48,731 nucleotides of DNA from Hydrogenophaga sp. (GCF_026125825.1 NZ_JAHCKK010000027.1:1-48731), one strand, 5' to 3'. Positions 8,541 to 17,053 are shown, numbered from the stretch's first letter. Notes: generated by a model from the letters alone, not told the origin. Numbers and translations are program-made.

Positions 8541-9524
8541 ATGATCTTGTTCCACCCCACCCACCTTCGGCGGCTGGCCGCCGCCGCCTTGTCCACGCTG
8601 GCCATCGGCGCAGCGTGTGCGCAGTCCTACCCTTCCAAGCCCATCACCCTGGTGGTGCCGTTTGCTGCCGGTGGCGCGGCCGATGCGCTGGCTCGCGTGC
8701 TGGGCCAGAGCATCTCGCCCCAGCTCGGCCAGCCCGTGGTGGTGGATGCCAGGGCTGGCGCGGGCGGCACCATTGGCGCGGGCGTGGTGGCGCGCGCGCC
8801 GGCCGATGGGTACACGCTGCTGCTGGTGACGGCGGGGCACGCGGGCACGGGCGCGCTGTACGAGAAGCTGCCCTTTCACCCGGTCAAGGACTTCGCCCCC
8901 GTCATCGGTCTGGCCACTTCACCCGTGGTGATCGCGGTCAACGCCAGCTCGAAGTTCAACACCCTGCAGGACCTGGTGAACGAGGCCCGTGCCCAGCCGG
9001 GCAAGCTCAATTGCGCCGGTGGCGGGGGCGGCGCCACGGTGACCAACCTGGCGTTCGAGTTGCTGAAGTCAGAGCTCAAGCTGGACATCACGGCCGTGCC
9101 CTACCGGGGCTCGGGCCCCGCCATCACCGCCCTGCTCGGCGGTGAGATCGACTGCGATTCGGACGCCATCGCCTCGCTGATGCCCCACGTTGCCGCCGGC
9201 AAGCTGCGCGCGCTGGCGGTCACTTCCAGCGCGCGCTCGACGAGCCTGCCGGGCGTGCCCACCGTGGCCGAGTCGGTACTGCCGGGCTTTGAAGGCGCCG
9301 CGTGGTACGGCATCCTCGCGCCCAGGGGCACGCCGCAGCCGGTGGTGGACCGCCTGCACAAGGCGTTCAAGGCGGCCCTGGCCGACCCGCAGGTTCAGGA
9401 GCGGCTGAAAGCGCTGGGGGCGGTGCCGCTGGGCAGCAGCGCGGCCGAGTTCGGCGCTTACGCGGCGACCGAGGCCGAGCGCTGGGGCGGTGTGATTCGC
9501 AAGCTGGGTCTGAAGGCCGATTGA
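8541..9524 (+). CDS. Bug-family (TctC-like) periplasmic solute receptor
   Basis: A 327-residue tripartite tricarboxylate-type receptor. A signal peptide ends at ACAQS (about residue 28). The mature protein begins with the family pattern YPSKPITLVVPFAAGGAAD and continues with the two-lobed Bug fold (DARAGAGGTIGA, YTLLLVTAGH, PYRGSGPAI). The ATG at 8541 is chosen because GGAGAC (8531-8536) is correctly spaced; an ATG at 8529 has no such site. No TctA/TctB membrane genes are adjacent, as is usual for orphan Bug receptors in this order. It is followed after 17 bases by a sulfatase gene, so the ligand may be a sulfate ester (inference). Confidence 0.92.
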   Translation: MILFHPTHLRRLAAAALSTLAIGAACAQSYPSKPITLVVPFAAGGAADALARVLGQSISPQLGQPVVVDARAGAGGTIGAGVVARAPADGYTLLLVTAGHAGTGALYEKLPFHPVKDFAPVIGLATSPVVIAVNASSKFNTLQDLVNEARAQPGKLNCAGGGGGATVTNLAFELLKSELKLDITAVPYRGSGPAITALLGGEIDCDSDAIASLMPHVAAGKLRALAVTSSARSTSLPGVPTVAESVLPGFEGAAWYGILAPRGTPQPVVDRLHKAFKAALADPQVQERLKALGAVPLGSSAAEFGAYAATEAERWGGVIRKLGLKAD

Positions 9525-9541
9525 CAGGGAACACGAGACAC

Positions 9542-11776
9542 ATGCCCGGCATCGACGAGTTCCAGGGCCATATCGGCCCCACCTACCGCGAGTCCGAGGC
9601 CTGGTGGCCCCGGCCCGCCAGCGCGCCAAGCGGTGCGCCCAACATCCTGTTCATCGTGCTCGACGACGTGGGCTTCTCCGACCTGGGTTGCTTCGGCTCG
9701 GAGATCCCCACGCCGCGCATGGACGCACTGGCCGCCGGTGGGCTGCGCTACAACAACTTCCATGTGACCTCGATGTGCTCGCCCACGCGGGCGGCGCTGC
9801 TGACAGGGCGCAACGCGCACGCCGTGGGCGTGGGCGCCATCGCCGAGTGGTCCAATGGGTTCCCCGGCTACCAGGGCCACATCACCCGCCATGCGGCGAC
9901 GGTGGCCGAGATGCTGTCCGATCACGCCTATGGCACCTACGCCGTGGGCAAGTGGCATCTCTCCAACCTGGCGAACTATGGCGCGGCGGGCCCGCACGAG
10001 CAGTGGCCGCTGGGGCGTGGCTTCAGCCGCTGGTATGGTTTTCTCGGTGGGTATGTGGACCACTGGAACCCCGACCTGCACGAGGACAACCACCCGATCC
10101 GGCACACGCCTCGGCCGGGTTACCACCTGAGCGAAGACCTGGTGGACCAGGCGATCGCTTCGGTGCGCGACCATGTCACCTCGGCGCCGCACCGCCCCTG
10201 GCTCACTTACCTGGCGTTCGGTGCAGGGCACTGGCCGCTGCACGTGCCGGCCGACGAGATCGCGCGCCAGCACGGTCGCTACGACGAGGGCTGGGACGTG
10301 ATCCGCGCGCGCAGGCTGGAAAAGCAAAAAGCGCTGGGCATCGTGCCGCCAGACACCGCGCTGTCCGCGCGCAACCCGGGCGTGTCGGCCTGGGACGCGC
10401 TGGACGCCGACGAGCGCAAAGTCTGCGCGCGCCTGCAGGAGACGTATGCGGCATTTCTTTCGCACACCGACACACAGATCGGCCGGCTGGTCGACTACCT
10501 CGAACACACAGGGCAGCTGAACAACACGGTGATCGTGCTGCTCTCGGACAACGGCGCCAGCGGCGAAGGCGGGCCCATGGGGGCGGTGAACATCCGCAAG
10601 CACCTGCAGACCGAGAAGGAAAGCGTGGCGCACATCCTGGAACGGCTGGAGCTGATTGGCGGCGAGCACTCGTTCCCGCACTACCCCATGGGCTGGGCGC
10701 AGGTGTCGAACACGCCCCTGAAGTGGTACAAGAAAAACACCCATGGCGGTGGCATCCGCGCGCCACTGATCGTGCACTGGCCCCGTCGCATCATCGATGG
10801 AGGCGCGGTACGCGGGCAGTACCACCACGTCATCGACATCGTGCCCACGCTGCTCGACGAGCTGGGCCTGAAAGCGCCCGAGGTCTACCGGGGCGTGAGC
10901 CAGCTGCCGCTGCACGGCACGCCCATGGGCTACACCTTCGACCAGGCGGATGCGCCCACACGCAAGCAGATCCAGCACTTCGAGCTGGTGGGCGACCGCG
11001 CGCTGTGGCACCAGGGCTGGAAGGTGGTGGCGCGCCACACCAAGGGCGCGGACTTCGCCGAGGACCGGTGGGAGCTGTACGACATGGCCACCGACTTTTC
11101 GGAGACGAGGGACCTGGCCGCGCAGCACCCGCTGCGCGTGCGCGAGATGGTGGACCTGTGGTGGCAGGAGGCGCGCCGCTACCAGGTGTTGCCGCTCGAC
11201 GACCGCGAGTCCGAACGCGCTTTCGCCTGGTTTCGCGACGAGATGCCCCGGCGCTACGAGTACCAGGCCGGCATGGCGCGCGTGGACCGCTTGATGGTGC
11301 CCGCCATCAATGGCCGCAGCTACCACATCGAGGCCGAACTTCGCCTGGCCACCGCGCATGCCCACGGCATCGTGCTCGCCTGCGGCAACCGCTTCGGCGG
11401 CTACGTGCTGTATTGCGCCCACGGCATGGCGGTGTTCGAGTACGTCTACACCGACACGGTGACCCACACCCTGCGCGCGCCACTTCGCCCCGGCGCCGTC
11501 GTGCTCAAGGTGCAGTTCGAGCGCACGGAAGCGGCGGGCGGCGTGTTCAGCCTCTGGCTCAACGGCGAGCGCATGAGCGAGGTGCGCGCCCCTGGCACCT
11601 GGACCACCTATGGCATCACGGCCGGGCTGACCTGCGGCTACGGCAACGCCCCGGTGAGCCAGGCCTGTCTGCCGCCGGCCGTGTTCAGCGACGAGATCAA
11701 GCAGGTGGTGGTGCAGATCGACGACGACCGCCTGGCGATGCCCCCTTCGTTTTCCGCGATGCTGGAAGAGGAGTGA
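9542..11776 (+). CDS. Arylsulfatase-family sulfatase, probably cytoplasmic
   Basis: A 744-residue formylglycine-dependent sulfatase. The CxPxR motif is CSPTR with the modifiable Cys79. Metal ligands are visible as Asp41-Asp42 (LDDVG) and Asp336-Asn337 (LLSDNG). The 'GKWHLS' segment (137-142) carries further conserved Lys/His residues. After the catalytic domain, residues ~560-740 form a beta-rich C-terminal part typical of PAS-like enzymes. No signal peptide is present, so sulfate esters would have to be imported first. The gene lies 17 bases after the Bug receptor gene. Maturation needs a formylglycine-generating enzyme or an anaerobic equivalent, and neither is encoded here. Confidence 0.9.
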   Translation: MPGIDEFQGHIGPTYRESEAWWPRPASAPSGAPNILFIVLDDVGFSDLGCFGSEIPTPRMDALAAGGLRYNNFHVTSMCSPTRAALLTGRNAHAVGVGAIAEWSNGFPGYQGHITRHAATVAEMLSDHAYGTYAVGKWHLSNLANYGAAGPHEQWPLGRGFSRWYGFLGGYVDHWNPDLHEDNHPIRHTPRPGYHLSEDLVDQAIASVRDHVTSAPHRPWLTYLAFGAGHWPLHVPADEIARQHGRYDEGWDVIRARRLEKQKALGIVPPDTALSARNPGVSAWDALDADERKVCARLQETYAAFLSHTDTQIGRLVDYLEHTGQLNNTVIVLLSDNGASGEGGPMGAVNIRKHLQTEKESVAHILERLELIGGEHSFPHYPMGWAQVSNTPLKWYKKNTHGGGIRAPLIVHWPRRIIDGGAVRGQYHHVIDIVPTLLDELGLKAPEVYRGVSQLPLHGTPMGYTFDQADAPTRKQIQHFELVGDRALWHQGWKVVARHTKGADFAEDRWELYDMATDFSETRDLAAQHPLRVREMVDLWWQEARRYQVLPLDDRESERAFAWFRDEMPRRYEYQAGMARVDRLMVPAINGRSYHIEAELRLATAHAHGIVLACGNRFGGYVLYCAHGMAVFEYVYTDTVTHTLRAPLRPGAVVLKVQFERTEAAGGVFSLWLNGERMSEVRAPGTWTTYGITAGLTCGYGNAPVSQACLPPAVFSDEIKQVVVQIDDDRLAMPPSFSAMLEEE

Positions 11777-11798
11777 TCCGCCGTGCGCGTGCCGCCCC

Positions 11799-11804
11799 TA
11801 TACT
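11799..11804 (+). promoter_or_regulatory. -10 hexamer of the tetR promoter, leaderless geometry
   Basis: TATACT matches the sigma-70 -10 consensus at 5 of 6 positions and ends 6 bases before the tetR ATG. Transcription would start at or within a base of the ATG. No good -35 hexamer and no strong ribosome site are visible. The same geometry recurs at thyA, folA, aroC and the P450 gene. Confidence 0.5.
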
Positions 11805-11810
11805 GGGAAA

Positions 11811-12491
11811 ATGAACGAAACGGTACATTCCCGGCGACGGGCCGCGCGCAGCGTGGCGTCCCCCAAGGAAACCACCCGCACCAACGACCCGGAGCGGACC
11901 ATGGCCAACATCCTCGAGGTGGCCATGGCGGAGTTTGCCGAGAAGGGCCTGGCGGGGGCACGCATCGACGAGATCGCGGCGGCCACGCAGACCAGCAAGC
12001 GCATGATCTATTACTACTTCCAGAGCAAGGAGGGCCTGTACCTGGCCGTGCTGGAAGAGTCGTACCGGCGCATGCGGGAGATCGAGAGTCAGCAGCACCT
12101 GGAGGACCTGGAGCCCGAGGCCGCGCTGCGCAAGCTGGTGGAGTTCACGTTCGACCACCATGCCAGCCACGAGAACTACATCCGGCTGGTGATCTCGGAG
12201 AACATGAACCGGGGCCAGTTCCTGGCGCAGAGCCAGAGCATCCAGCAGCTCAATGTGCCGGCGATCTCGGCGATCCGTGAGCTCTACGAACGGGGCGTGG
12301 CATCGGGCGTGTTCCGCCCGGGGCTCGATGCCATCGACATCCACGCCTCGATCTCGGCGCTGACGTTCTTCAATGTCTCCAACCGCCACACCTTCGGGAT
12401 GATCTTCAAGCGCGACCTGAGCGACCCGCAGATCGCCGCCGCGCGCCGCACCGCCATCGCCGAAATGGTCCTGCGCTACGTGCGCGCCTGA
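11811..12491 (+). CDS. TetR-family transcriptional regulator
   Basis: A 226-residue regulator. The helix-turn-helix lies at about residues 30-75 (AMAEFAEKGLAGARIDEIA, then TSKRMIYYYFQSKEGLY). It is followed by an all-helical ligand domain of the type common in beta-proteobacterial regulators of aromatic metabolism. A ~30-residue Arg/Thr-rich tail precedes the DNA-binding domain. It is transcribed in the same direction as, and 99 bases before, the TRAP transporter genes. The gap holds palindromes that could be its operator. The ligand is probably quinate, shikimate or a product of their breakdown (inference from neighbours). Confidence 0.93.
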   Translation: MNETVHSRRRAARSVASPKETTRTNDPERTMANILEVAMAEFAEKGLAGARIDEIAAATQTSKRMIYYYFQSKEGLYLAVLEESYRRMREIESQQHLEDLEPEAALRKLVEFTFDHHASHENYIRLVISENMNRGQFLAQSQSIQQLNVPAISAIRELYERGVASGVFRPGLDAIDIHASISALTFFNVSNRHTFGMIFKRDLSDPQIAAARRTAIAEMVLRYVRA

Positions 12492-12515
12492 GGCGACGGC
12501 CGGCGAGCCGACTCA

Positions 12516-12549
12516 GGGTAATTACCCATTCTTTGAAAACTAACCAGTT
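12516..12549. promoter_or_regulatory. Palindrome pair, candidate TetR operator before the TRAP operon
   Basis: GGGTAATTACCC (12516-12527) is a perfect 12-base palindrome. AACTAACCAGTT (12538-12549) has AACT/AGTT arms around four bases, the kind of symmetry common in TetR-family sites. Directly after it is GTACATT (12551-12557), which also occurs at 11823-11829 just inside the start of tetR. The patch is AT-rich compared with its surroundings and lies immediately before the TRAP genes. Which element the regulator reads cannot be decided from the sequence. Confidence 0.45.
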
Positions 12550-12590
12550 CGTACATTACACGCTCGACGGGAACAACCCAGGAGACCTGC

Positions 12591-13127
12591 GTGATCCAGA
12601 AGCTCATCAACACCTACTGCCGGCTGCTGGCCTGGCTGATGGTGCTGTCCCTCGCCTGCATGGTGGTGATGGTCTTTGGCAATGTGCTGATGCGCTACGG
12701 CTTCAACTCGGGCATCACCCTGTCCGAGGAGCTTTCGCGCTGGCTGTTCGTGTGGATGACCTTTCTGGGCGCGGTGGTGGCGCTCAATGAACGCGCCCAC
12801 CTCGGCACCGACTCGCTGATCTCGCGCCTGCCCGTTCCGGGCCGCAAGCTGTGCCTGGCCGCCAGCCTGGTGCTGATGCTGTACGTGTGCTGGCTGATCC
12901 ACCAGGGCGCCTGGGAGCAGGTGAAGATCAATTGGGATTCCACCAGCGCGGTCATGGAAACCTCGATGGGCTATTTCTACGCCAGCGGCATGGTGTTCGC
13001 CTGGCTGGCCGCGCCCATCCTGCTGCTGAACCTCTGGCGCCTGCTGGCGGGCCAGATGAGCGAGGACGAGTTGATCGGCATCCGCGAGTCGGAAGACGCG
13101 CCGCCGCCGGGCAACCCTCAGGCCTGA
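12591..13127 (+). CDS. dctQ: TRAP transporter small permease (DctQ-type)
   Basis: A 178-residue membrane protein with four hydrophobic segments (about 10-32, 47-66, 85-105, 128-150). This is the size and topology of TRAP small subunits. It carries the family pattern around NVLMRYGFNSGITLSEELSR and ERAHLGTD. The GTG start follows an AGGAGA site (12580-12585). It is the first gene of the dctQ-dctM-dctP set, with the large permease 18 bases downstream. It acts in the inner membrane with DctM to import organic acids with sodium. The context suggests quinate/shikimate-type substrates. Confidence 0.92.
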   Translation: MIQKLINTYCRLLAWLMVLSLACMVVMVFGNVLMRYGFNSGITLSEELSRWLFVWMTFLGAVVALNERAHLGTDSLISRLPVPGRKLCLAASLVLMLYVCWLIHQGAWEQVKINWDSTSAVMETSMGYFYASGMVFAWLAAPILLLNLWRLLAGQMSEDELIGIRESEDAPPPGNPQA

Positions 13128-13145
13128 GCGCGCCAGGAGACCGCC

Positions 13146-14429
13146 ATGACCATTGCCATCTTCCTCGGTGCCTTGCTGGCCGCCATGGCCATTGGCATTC
13201 CCATTTCCTTCGCGCTGCTGCTCAGCGGCGTGGCCCTGATGTGGCACCTGGGCATGTTCGATGCGCAGATCCTCGCGCAGAACCTCATCGAGGGTGCCAA
13301 CAGCTTCCCCCTGCTGGCAGTGCCCTTCTTCATGCTGGCCGGCGAGATCATGAACACCGGCGGCCTGTCGCGCCGCATCGTGAATTTCGCGATGGCGCTG
13401 GTGGGCCATGTGCGCGGCGGCCTGGGCTACGTGACCATCGTCGCGGCCTGCCTGCTGTCGGCTCTCTCGGGATCGGCCGTGGCCGACGCGGCCGCGCTGA
13501 CGGCCCTGCTGCTGCCGATGATGGTCAAGGCCGGCCACGACAAGGCGCGCAGCGGCGGCCTGATCGCGGCCTGTGGCGTGATCGGCCCCATCATCCCGCC
13601 GTCGATCGGCTTCGTGATCTTCGGCGTGGCGGCCAACGTGTCGATCTCCAAGCTGTTCCTCGCGGGCATCTTCCCCGGCATCCTGCTGGCCGCCGGCCTG
13701 TGGGCCACCTGGTGGTGGAGCACGCGGCGTGAAAAGCTGGAGCCGCCCCCGCGCAAGTCGGCGCGCGAGGTGGTGGGCGCCATGCGCAGCGCAGGCTGGG
13801 CGCTGATGCTGCCCCTGATCATTCTGGTGGGCCTGCGCATGGGCGTGTTCACGCCCACCGAAGCGGCCGTGGTGGCCGCCGTCTATGCCCTCTTCGTGGC
13901 TGGCGTGGTCTACCGCGAACTCACGCTCAGGCAGCTCCACGAGGTGTTCCTCAACGCGGCCAAGACCACGGCCGTGATCATGTTCCTGGTGGCCGCGGCG
14001 ATGGTGTCGGCCTGGCTGATCACGGTGGCCCAGCTGCCGGACCAGATCGTCACGTTGCTGCAGCCGCTGCTGGACAGCCCGACCCTGCTGATGCTGGCCA
14101 TCATGCTGCTGGTGATCGCGGTGGGCACGGCCATGGACATGACGCCCACCATCCTGATCCTCACGCCGGTGCTGATGCCCATCGTGAAAGCCGCCGGCAT
14201 CGACCCGGTGTACTTCGGCGTGCTCTTCATCATCAACAATTCCATCGGCCTGGTGACGCCGCCGGTGGGCACGGTGCTCAACACCGTGGCCGGCGTGGGC
14301 CGCATGCGCATGGACGATGTGACGCGTGGCGTGATGCCCTTCATGCTCATGCAGTTTGCGGTGATGTTCCTGCTGGTGCTGTTCCCCTCGCTGGTGATGG
14401 TGCCGGCGCGATGGCTCATCGGCAACTGA
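13146..14429 (+). CDS. dctM: TRAP transporter large permease (DctM-type)
   Basis: A 427-residue, highly hydrophobic protein with about twelve membrane segments, the usual size for DctM. Family patterns include GIPISFALLLSGVALM at the N-terminus, NSFPLLAVPFFMLAGEIMN and the PPSIGFVIFG region. A GGAGAC site stands before the ATG. It carries out the sodium-coupled transport step of the TRAP system, receiving substrate from the DctP protein encoded 88 bases downstream. Confidence 0.95.
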   Translation: MTIAIFLGALLAAMAIGIPISFALLLSGVALMWHLGMFDAQILAQNLIEGANSFPLLAVPFFMLAGEIMNTGGLSRRIVNFAMALVGHVRGGLGYVTIVAACLLSALSGSAVADAAALTALLLPMMVKAGHDKARSGGLIAACGVIGPIIPPSIGFVIFGVAANVSISKLFLAGIFPGILLAAGLWATWWWSTRREKLEPPPRKSAREVVGAMRSAGWALMLPLIILVGLRMGVFTPTEAAVVAAVYALFVAGVVYRELTLRQLHEVFLNAAKTTAVIMFLVAAAMVSAWLITVAQLPDQIVTLLQPLLDSPTLLMLAIMLLVIAVGTAMDMTPTILILTPVLMPIVKAAGIDPVYFGVLFIINNSIGLVTPPVGTVLNTVAGVGRMRMDDVTRGVMPFMLMQFAVMFLLVLFPSLVMVPARWLIGN

Positions 14430-14517
14430 CCCTTCTTCACACCCGGCCTGTGCGCGGTGCGCCGCGGGCCGATGCTCCCGGATGCCAGCGCACTGCCCAC
14501 AACTTTTTGGAGACACC

Positions 14518-15519
14518 ATGAAACGCCCGATGCTCAAAACCCTGGTCGCCGCGCTGGCGGTGGCCGCCTTTGGCGCTGCGCATGCGCAGGACAAGACCAT
14601 CAAGTTCGCAACCCAGAACCCCAAGGGCCACCCGATCGTGATGGGCATGGAGAAATTCGCCGAGCTCGTGGCGGCCAGGTCCGGCGGCAAGATGAAGGTC
14701 AATCTCTTCCCCGGCGGCACGCTGGGCAGCGACCAGGCCAATGTGTCGGCCATCCAGGGCGGCACGCTGGAGATGGCGTCGATGAATTCGGGCATCTTCG
14801 CCAGCCAGGTCAAGGAGTTCGCGATCTACGACTTCCCCTTCATGTTCGCGAACTCGAAGGAAGCCGACGCCGTGGTCGACGGCCCCTTCGGCAAGAAGCT
14901 GCACGACAAGCTGCAGGAGAAGGGCCTCATTGGCCTGGCGTACTACGAACTGGGCTTTCGCAACATCACCAACAGCAAGCGCCCCATCACGCGCCTGGAA
15001 GACCTCGAAGGCCTCAAGCTGCGCGTGATCCCCAACCCGATCAACGTGGAGTGGGTCAAGGCCCTGGGCGCCAACCCCACGCCCCTGCCCTTCCCCGAGG
15101 TGTACGCGGCGCTGGAGCAGAAGGCGATCGACGGCCAGGAAAATCCGCTCACCGTGATCAACGCCAACAAGTTCTACGAGGTGCAGAAGCACGTGGTGCT
15201 GAGCAACCACCAGTACAACCCGCAGTCGGTGATCATCAGCAAGAAGTTCTGGGACACCCTGGACGCCGCGCAGAAGAAGATCATTGCCGATGCGGCGCAG
15301 GAGTCGGCCAAATACCAGCGCGAGCAGGCGCGTGGCCAGGTTTCGGCCGCGCTGGACAACATGAAGAAGGGCGGCATGCAGGTGACCGAGCTGTCGCCCG
15401 CCGAGACCGACAAGCTGCGCGACCGGCTTCGCCCGGTGATCGCCAAATTCGCCGTGTCCGTGGGCCAGGAGACGGTGCAGAGCCTGCAAGCCGAGTTGGC
15501 CAAAGCCAGGGGCAAGTGA
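14518..15519 (+). CDS. dctP: TRAP transporter periplasmic receptor (DctP-type)
   Basis: A 333-residue periplasmic receptor. The signal peptide ends at AAHAQ (about residue 23), and a mature protein with the DctP fold follows, including the conserved segment LEDLEGLKLRVIPNPI. The Arg there normally contacts the carboxylate of the ligand. The ATG at 14518 is chosen because GGAGA (14509-14513) precedes it; the reading frame extends upstream to 14482 but that part is not signal-like. It delivers a carboxylate to DctQM. Together with the dehydroquinase and dehydrogenase genes downstream, quinate or shikimate is the best guess. Confidence 0.94.
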   Translation: MKRPMLKTLVAALAVAAFGAAHAQDKTIKFATQNPKGHPIVMGMEKFAELVAARSGGKMKVNLFPGGTLGSDQANVSAIQGGTLEMASMNSGIFASQVKEFAIYDFPFMFANSKEADAVVDGPFGKKLHDKLQEKGLIGLAYYELGFRNITNSKRPITRLEDLEGLKLRVIPNPINVEWVKALGANPTPLPFPEVYAALEQKAIDGQENPLTVINANKFYEVQKHVVLSNHQYNPQSVIISKKFWDTLDAAQKKIIADAAQESAKYQREQARGQVSAALDNMKKGGMQVTELSPAETDKLRDRLRPVIAKFAVSVGQETVQSLQAELAKARGK

Positions 15520-15752
15520 GGCTGCCCGCGGCGCCCCTGAGCCAGACCCGCACGGCCGGTTGACCCTGGTCGGGCCCGGGGGCCACCCGCGCGCCGAAGG
15601 CCGCTCGGGGAGCAAGCCTTTCGAGGTGGGTACAGTCGGCGCGGTGCGCGGCGATCCCCTGCAGGCCATCGCGTGTGCGGGCACCGTCTGCCGGGCCGTC
15701 GAACGGGCCCGCCCCCCATTTCTCTTCAACCATCCCAACGTCTGGAGCCACG

Positions 15753-16199
15753 ATGAAAGTTCTCATGCTGCACGGCATCAACCTCAACATGTTCGGCAAG
15801 CGCGACCCGAAGCAATACGGCACGATCACGCTCGAGCAGATCAACGAGCAGGTGAGCGCGCTCGGCAAGGAACTGGGCGTGGAGGTGGAAGCCTTCCAGA
15901 CCAACTTCGAAGGCGCCATGTGCGAACGCATCCACCAGGCCTACTTCGATCAGGTGGACGCGGTGATGATCAACGCCGGCGCCTGGACGCACTACAGCTA
16001 TGGCATTCGCGACGCGCTGGCCATCCTGCCCTGCCCCATCGTCGAAGTGCACATGTCCAACATCCATGCGCGGGAGACGTTCCGCCACCACTCGGTGCTC
16101 GCGGAGATCGCGCAAGGCCAGATCGCGGGCTTCGGTGTGGAGAGCTACCTCATGGGCCTGCGCTCCGCCGTGAACCACGCGCGAGCCAAGAAGGCCTGA
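15753..16199 (+). CDS. aroQ: Type II 3-dehydroquinate dehydratase (probably catabolic)
   Basis: A 148-residue type II dehydroquinase converting 3-dehydroquinate to 3-dehydroshikimate. Active-site signs are the NLNMFG loop (10-15), Tyr22 on the flexible lid, Asn74-Ala-Gly, and His100 in EVHMSNIHAR with the following Arg107. Position between a TRAP transporter and a quinate/shikimate dehydrogenase indicates a role in quinate breakdown rather than in aromatic synthesis, though the reaction is the same. The 233-base gap before it contains no gene; it holds a 6-bp GC stem near 15690-15710 and nothing clearly promoter-like. Confidence 0.94.
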   Translation: MKVLMLHGINLNMFGKRDPKQYGTITLEQINEQVSALGKELGVEVEAFQTNFEGAMCERIHQAYFDQVDAVMINAGAWTHYSYGIRDALAILPCPIVEVHMSNIHARETFRHHSVLAEIAQGQIAGFGVESYLMGLRSAVNHARAKKA

Positions 16200-16214
16200 C
16201 GCCCTGCAACGACC

Positions 16215-17048
16215 ATGATCAACGGCAACACCGAGCTCATCGCCCACATCGGCTACCCGACGCACACCTTCAAGTCGCCGATGATCTACAACCCGTACTT
16301 CGAGCACGTCGGAGTGAATGCGGTGGTGGTGCCCATGGGTTGCCAGAGGCCCGACTTCCCGGCCTTCCTCCAATCGGTCTTCACGCTCACCAACATCCGG
16401 GGCGCACTCATCACCATGCCGCACAAAGTGGCGACGGTGGGCCTGATGGACGAGGTCACGCCCACGGTGAAGGTCGCCGGCGCGTGCAACGCCGTCAGGC
16501 GCACCGAGGACGGCCGCCTGGTGGGCGACCTGTTTGACGGCGCGGGCTTCGTGCGCGGCGTGCAGCGAAAGGGCCTGAGCCTGCCAGGTGCGCGCGTGCT
16601 GGTGGTGGGTTGCGGCGGGGTGGGCTGCGCCATCGCGGCCTCGCTGGCGGGCGCGGGCATCGGTGCGATCGCCCTGCACGATGTGAACGCCCTGTCGGCC
16701 AGCGCCCTGGGCCTGCGGCTGAAGGCCAGTTACCCCGGCATCGAGGTGAGCACCGGCAGCAACGACCCGGCCGGCATGGACCTGGTGGTCAACGCCACGC
16801 CCATGGGCATGAACGAGGGCGACCCGCTGCCGATGGACGTGTCGCGCCTGGAGGCACGCACCTTCGTGGGCGAGGTGGTGATGCGGACCGAGATGACGGC
16901 CTTCCTCGCGGCCGCGCGGGCGCGCGGCTGCCCGGTGCAGGTGGGCTCGGACATGCTGTTCGAGCAGATCCCGGCCTACCTGGAATTCTTCGGCCTGCCC
17001 ACCACCACGGCCGAGGTGTTGCGCTCCGTGGCCCGCCTGAGCTACTGA
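16215..17048 (+). CDS. Quinate/shikimate dehydrogenase, NAD-type paralogue of AroE
   Basis: A 277-residue AroE-family enzyme clearly different from the copy at 5721. Catalytic Lys71 (ITMPHK), Asn92 (ACNAV) and Asp108 (LFDGAG) are kept. The N-terminal substrate motif reads THTFKS instead of SKS. The Rossmann loop is GCGGVG (132-137). The second strand ends in HDVNA, with Asp where NADP enzymes have Asn-Arg-Thr; this points to NAD use and thus to the oxidative, catabolic direction. It lies 15 bases after aroQ. It would oxidise quinate and/or shikimate to the 3-dehydro form. No ribosome site is obvious. Confidence 0.88.
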   Translation: MINGNTELIAHIGYPTHTFKSPMIYNPYFEHVGVNAVVVPMGCQRPDFPAFLQSVFTLTNIRGALITMPHKVATVGLMDEVTPTVKVAGACNAVRRTEDGRLVGDLFDGAGFVRGVQRKGLSLPGARVLVVGCGGVGCAIAASLAGAGIGAIALHDVNALSASALGLRLKASYPGIEVSTGSNDPAGMDLVVNATPMGMNEGDPLPMDVSRLEARTFVGEVVMRTEMTAFLAAARARGCPVQVGSDMLFEQIPAYLEFFGLPTTTAEVLRSVARLSY

Positions 17049-17053
17049 GCCGC

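Noticed and set aside
9604-11814. 736-residue plus-strand frame within the sulfatase region
   Set aside because: It is a +1-frame shadow with Arg/Ala/Gly-biased composition; the sulfatase frame carries all active-site motifs.
12540-14813. 757-residue open frame on the minus strand opposite dctQ-dctM
   Set aside because: It is rich in His, Arg, Gln and Gly with no domain, as expected for the antisense of GC-rich membrane-protein genes; the plus-strand genes have clear family matches and ribosome sites.
15520-15752. Possible small gene or RNA in the 233-base gap before aroQ
   Set aside because: Open frames there have no ribosome site or conserved features, and the single 6-bp GC stem is common at this base composition.
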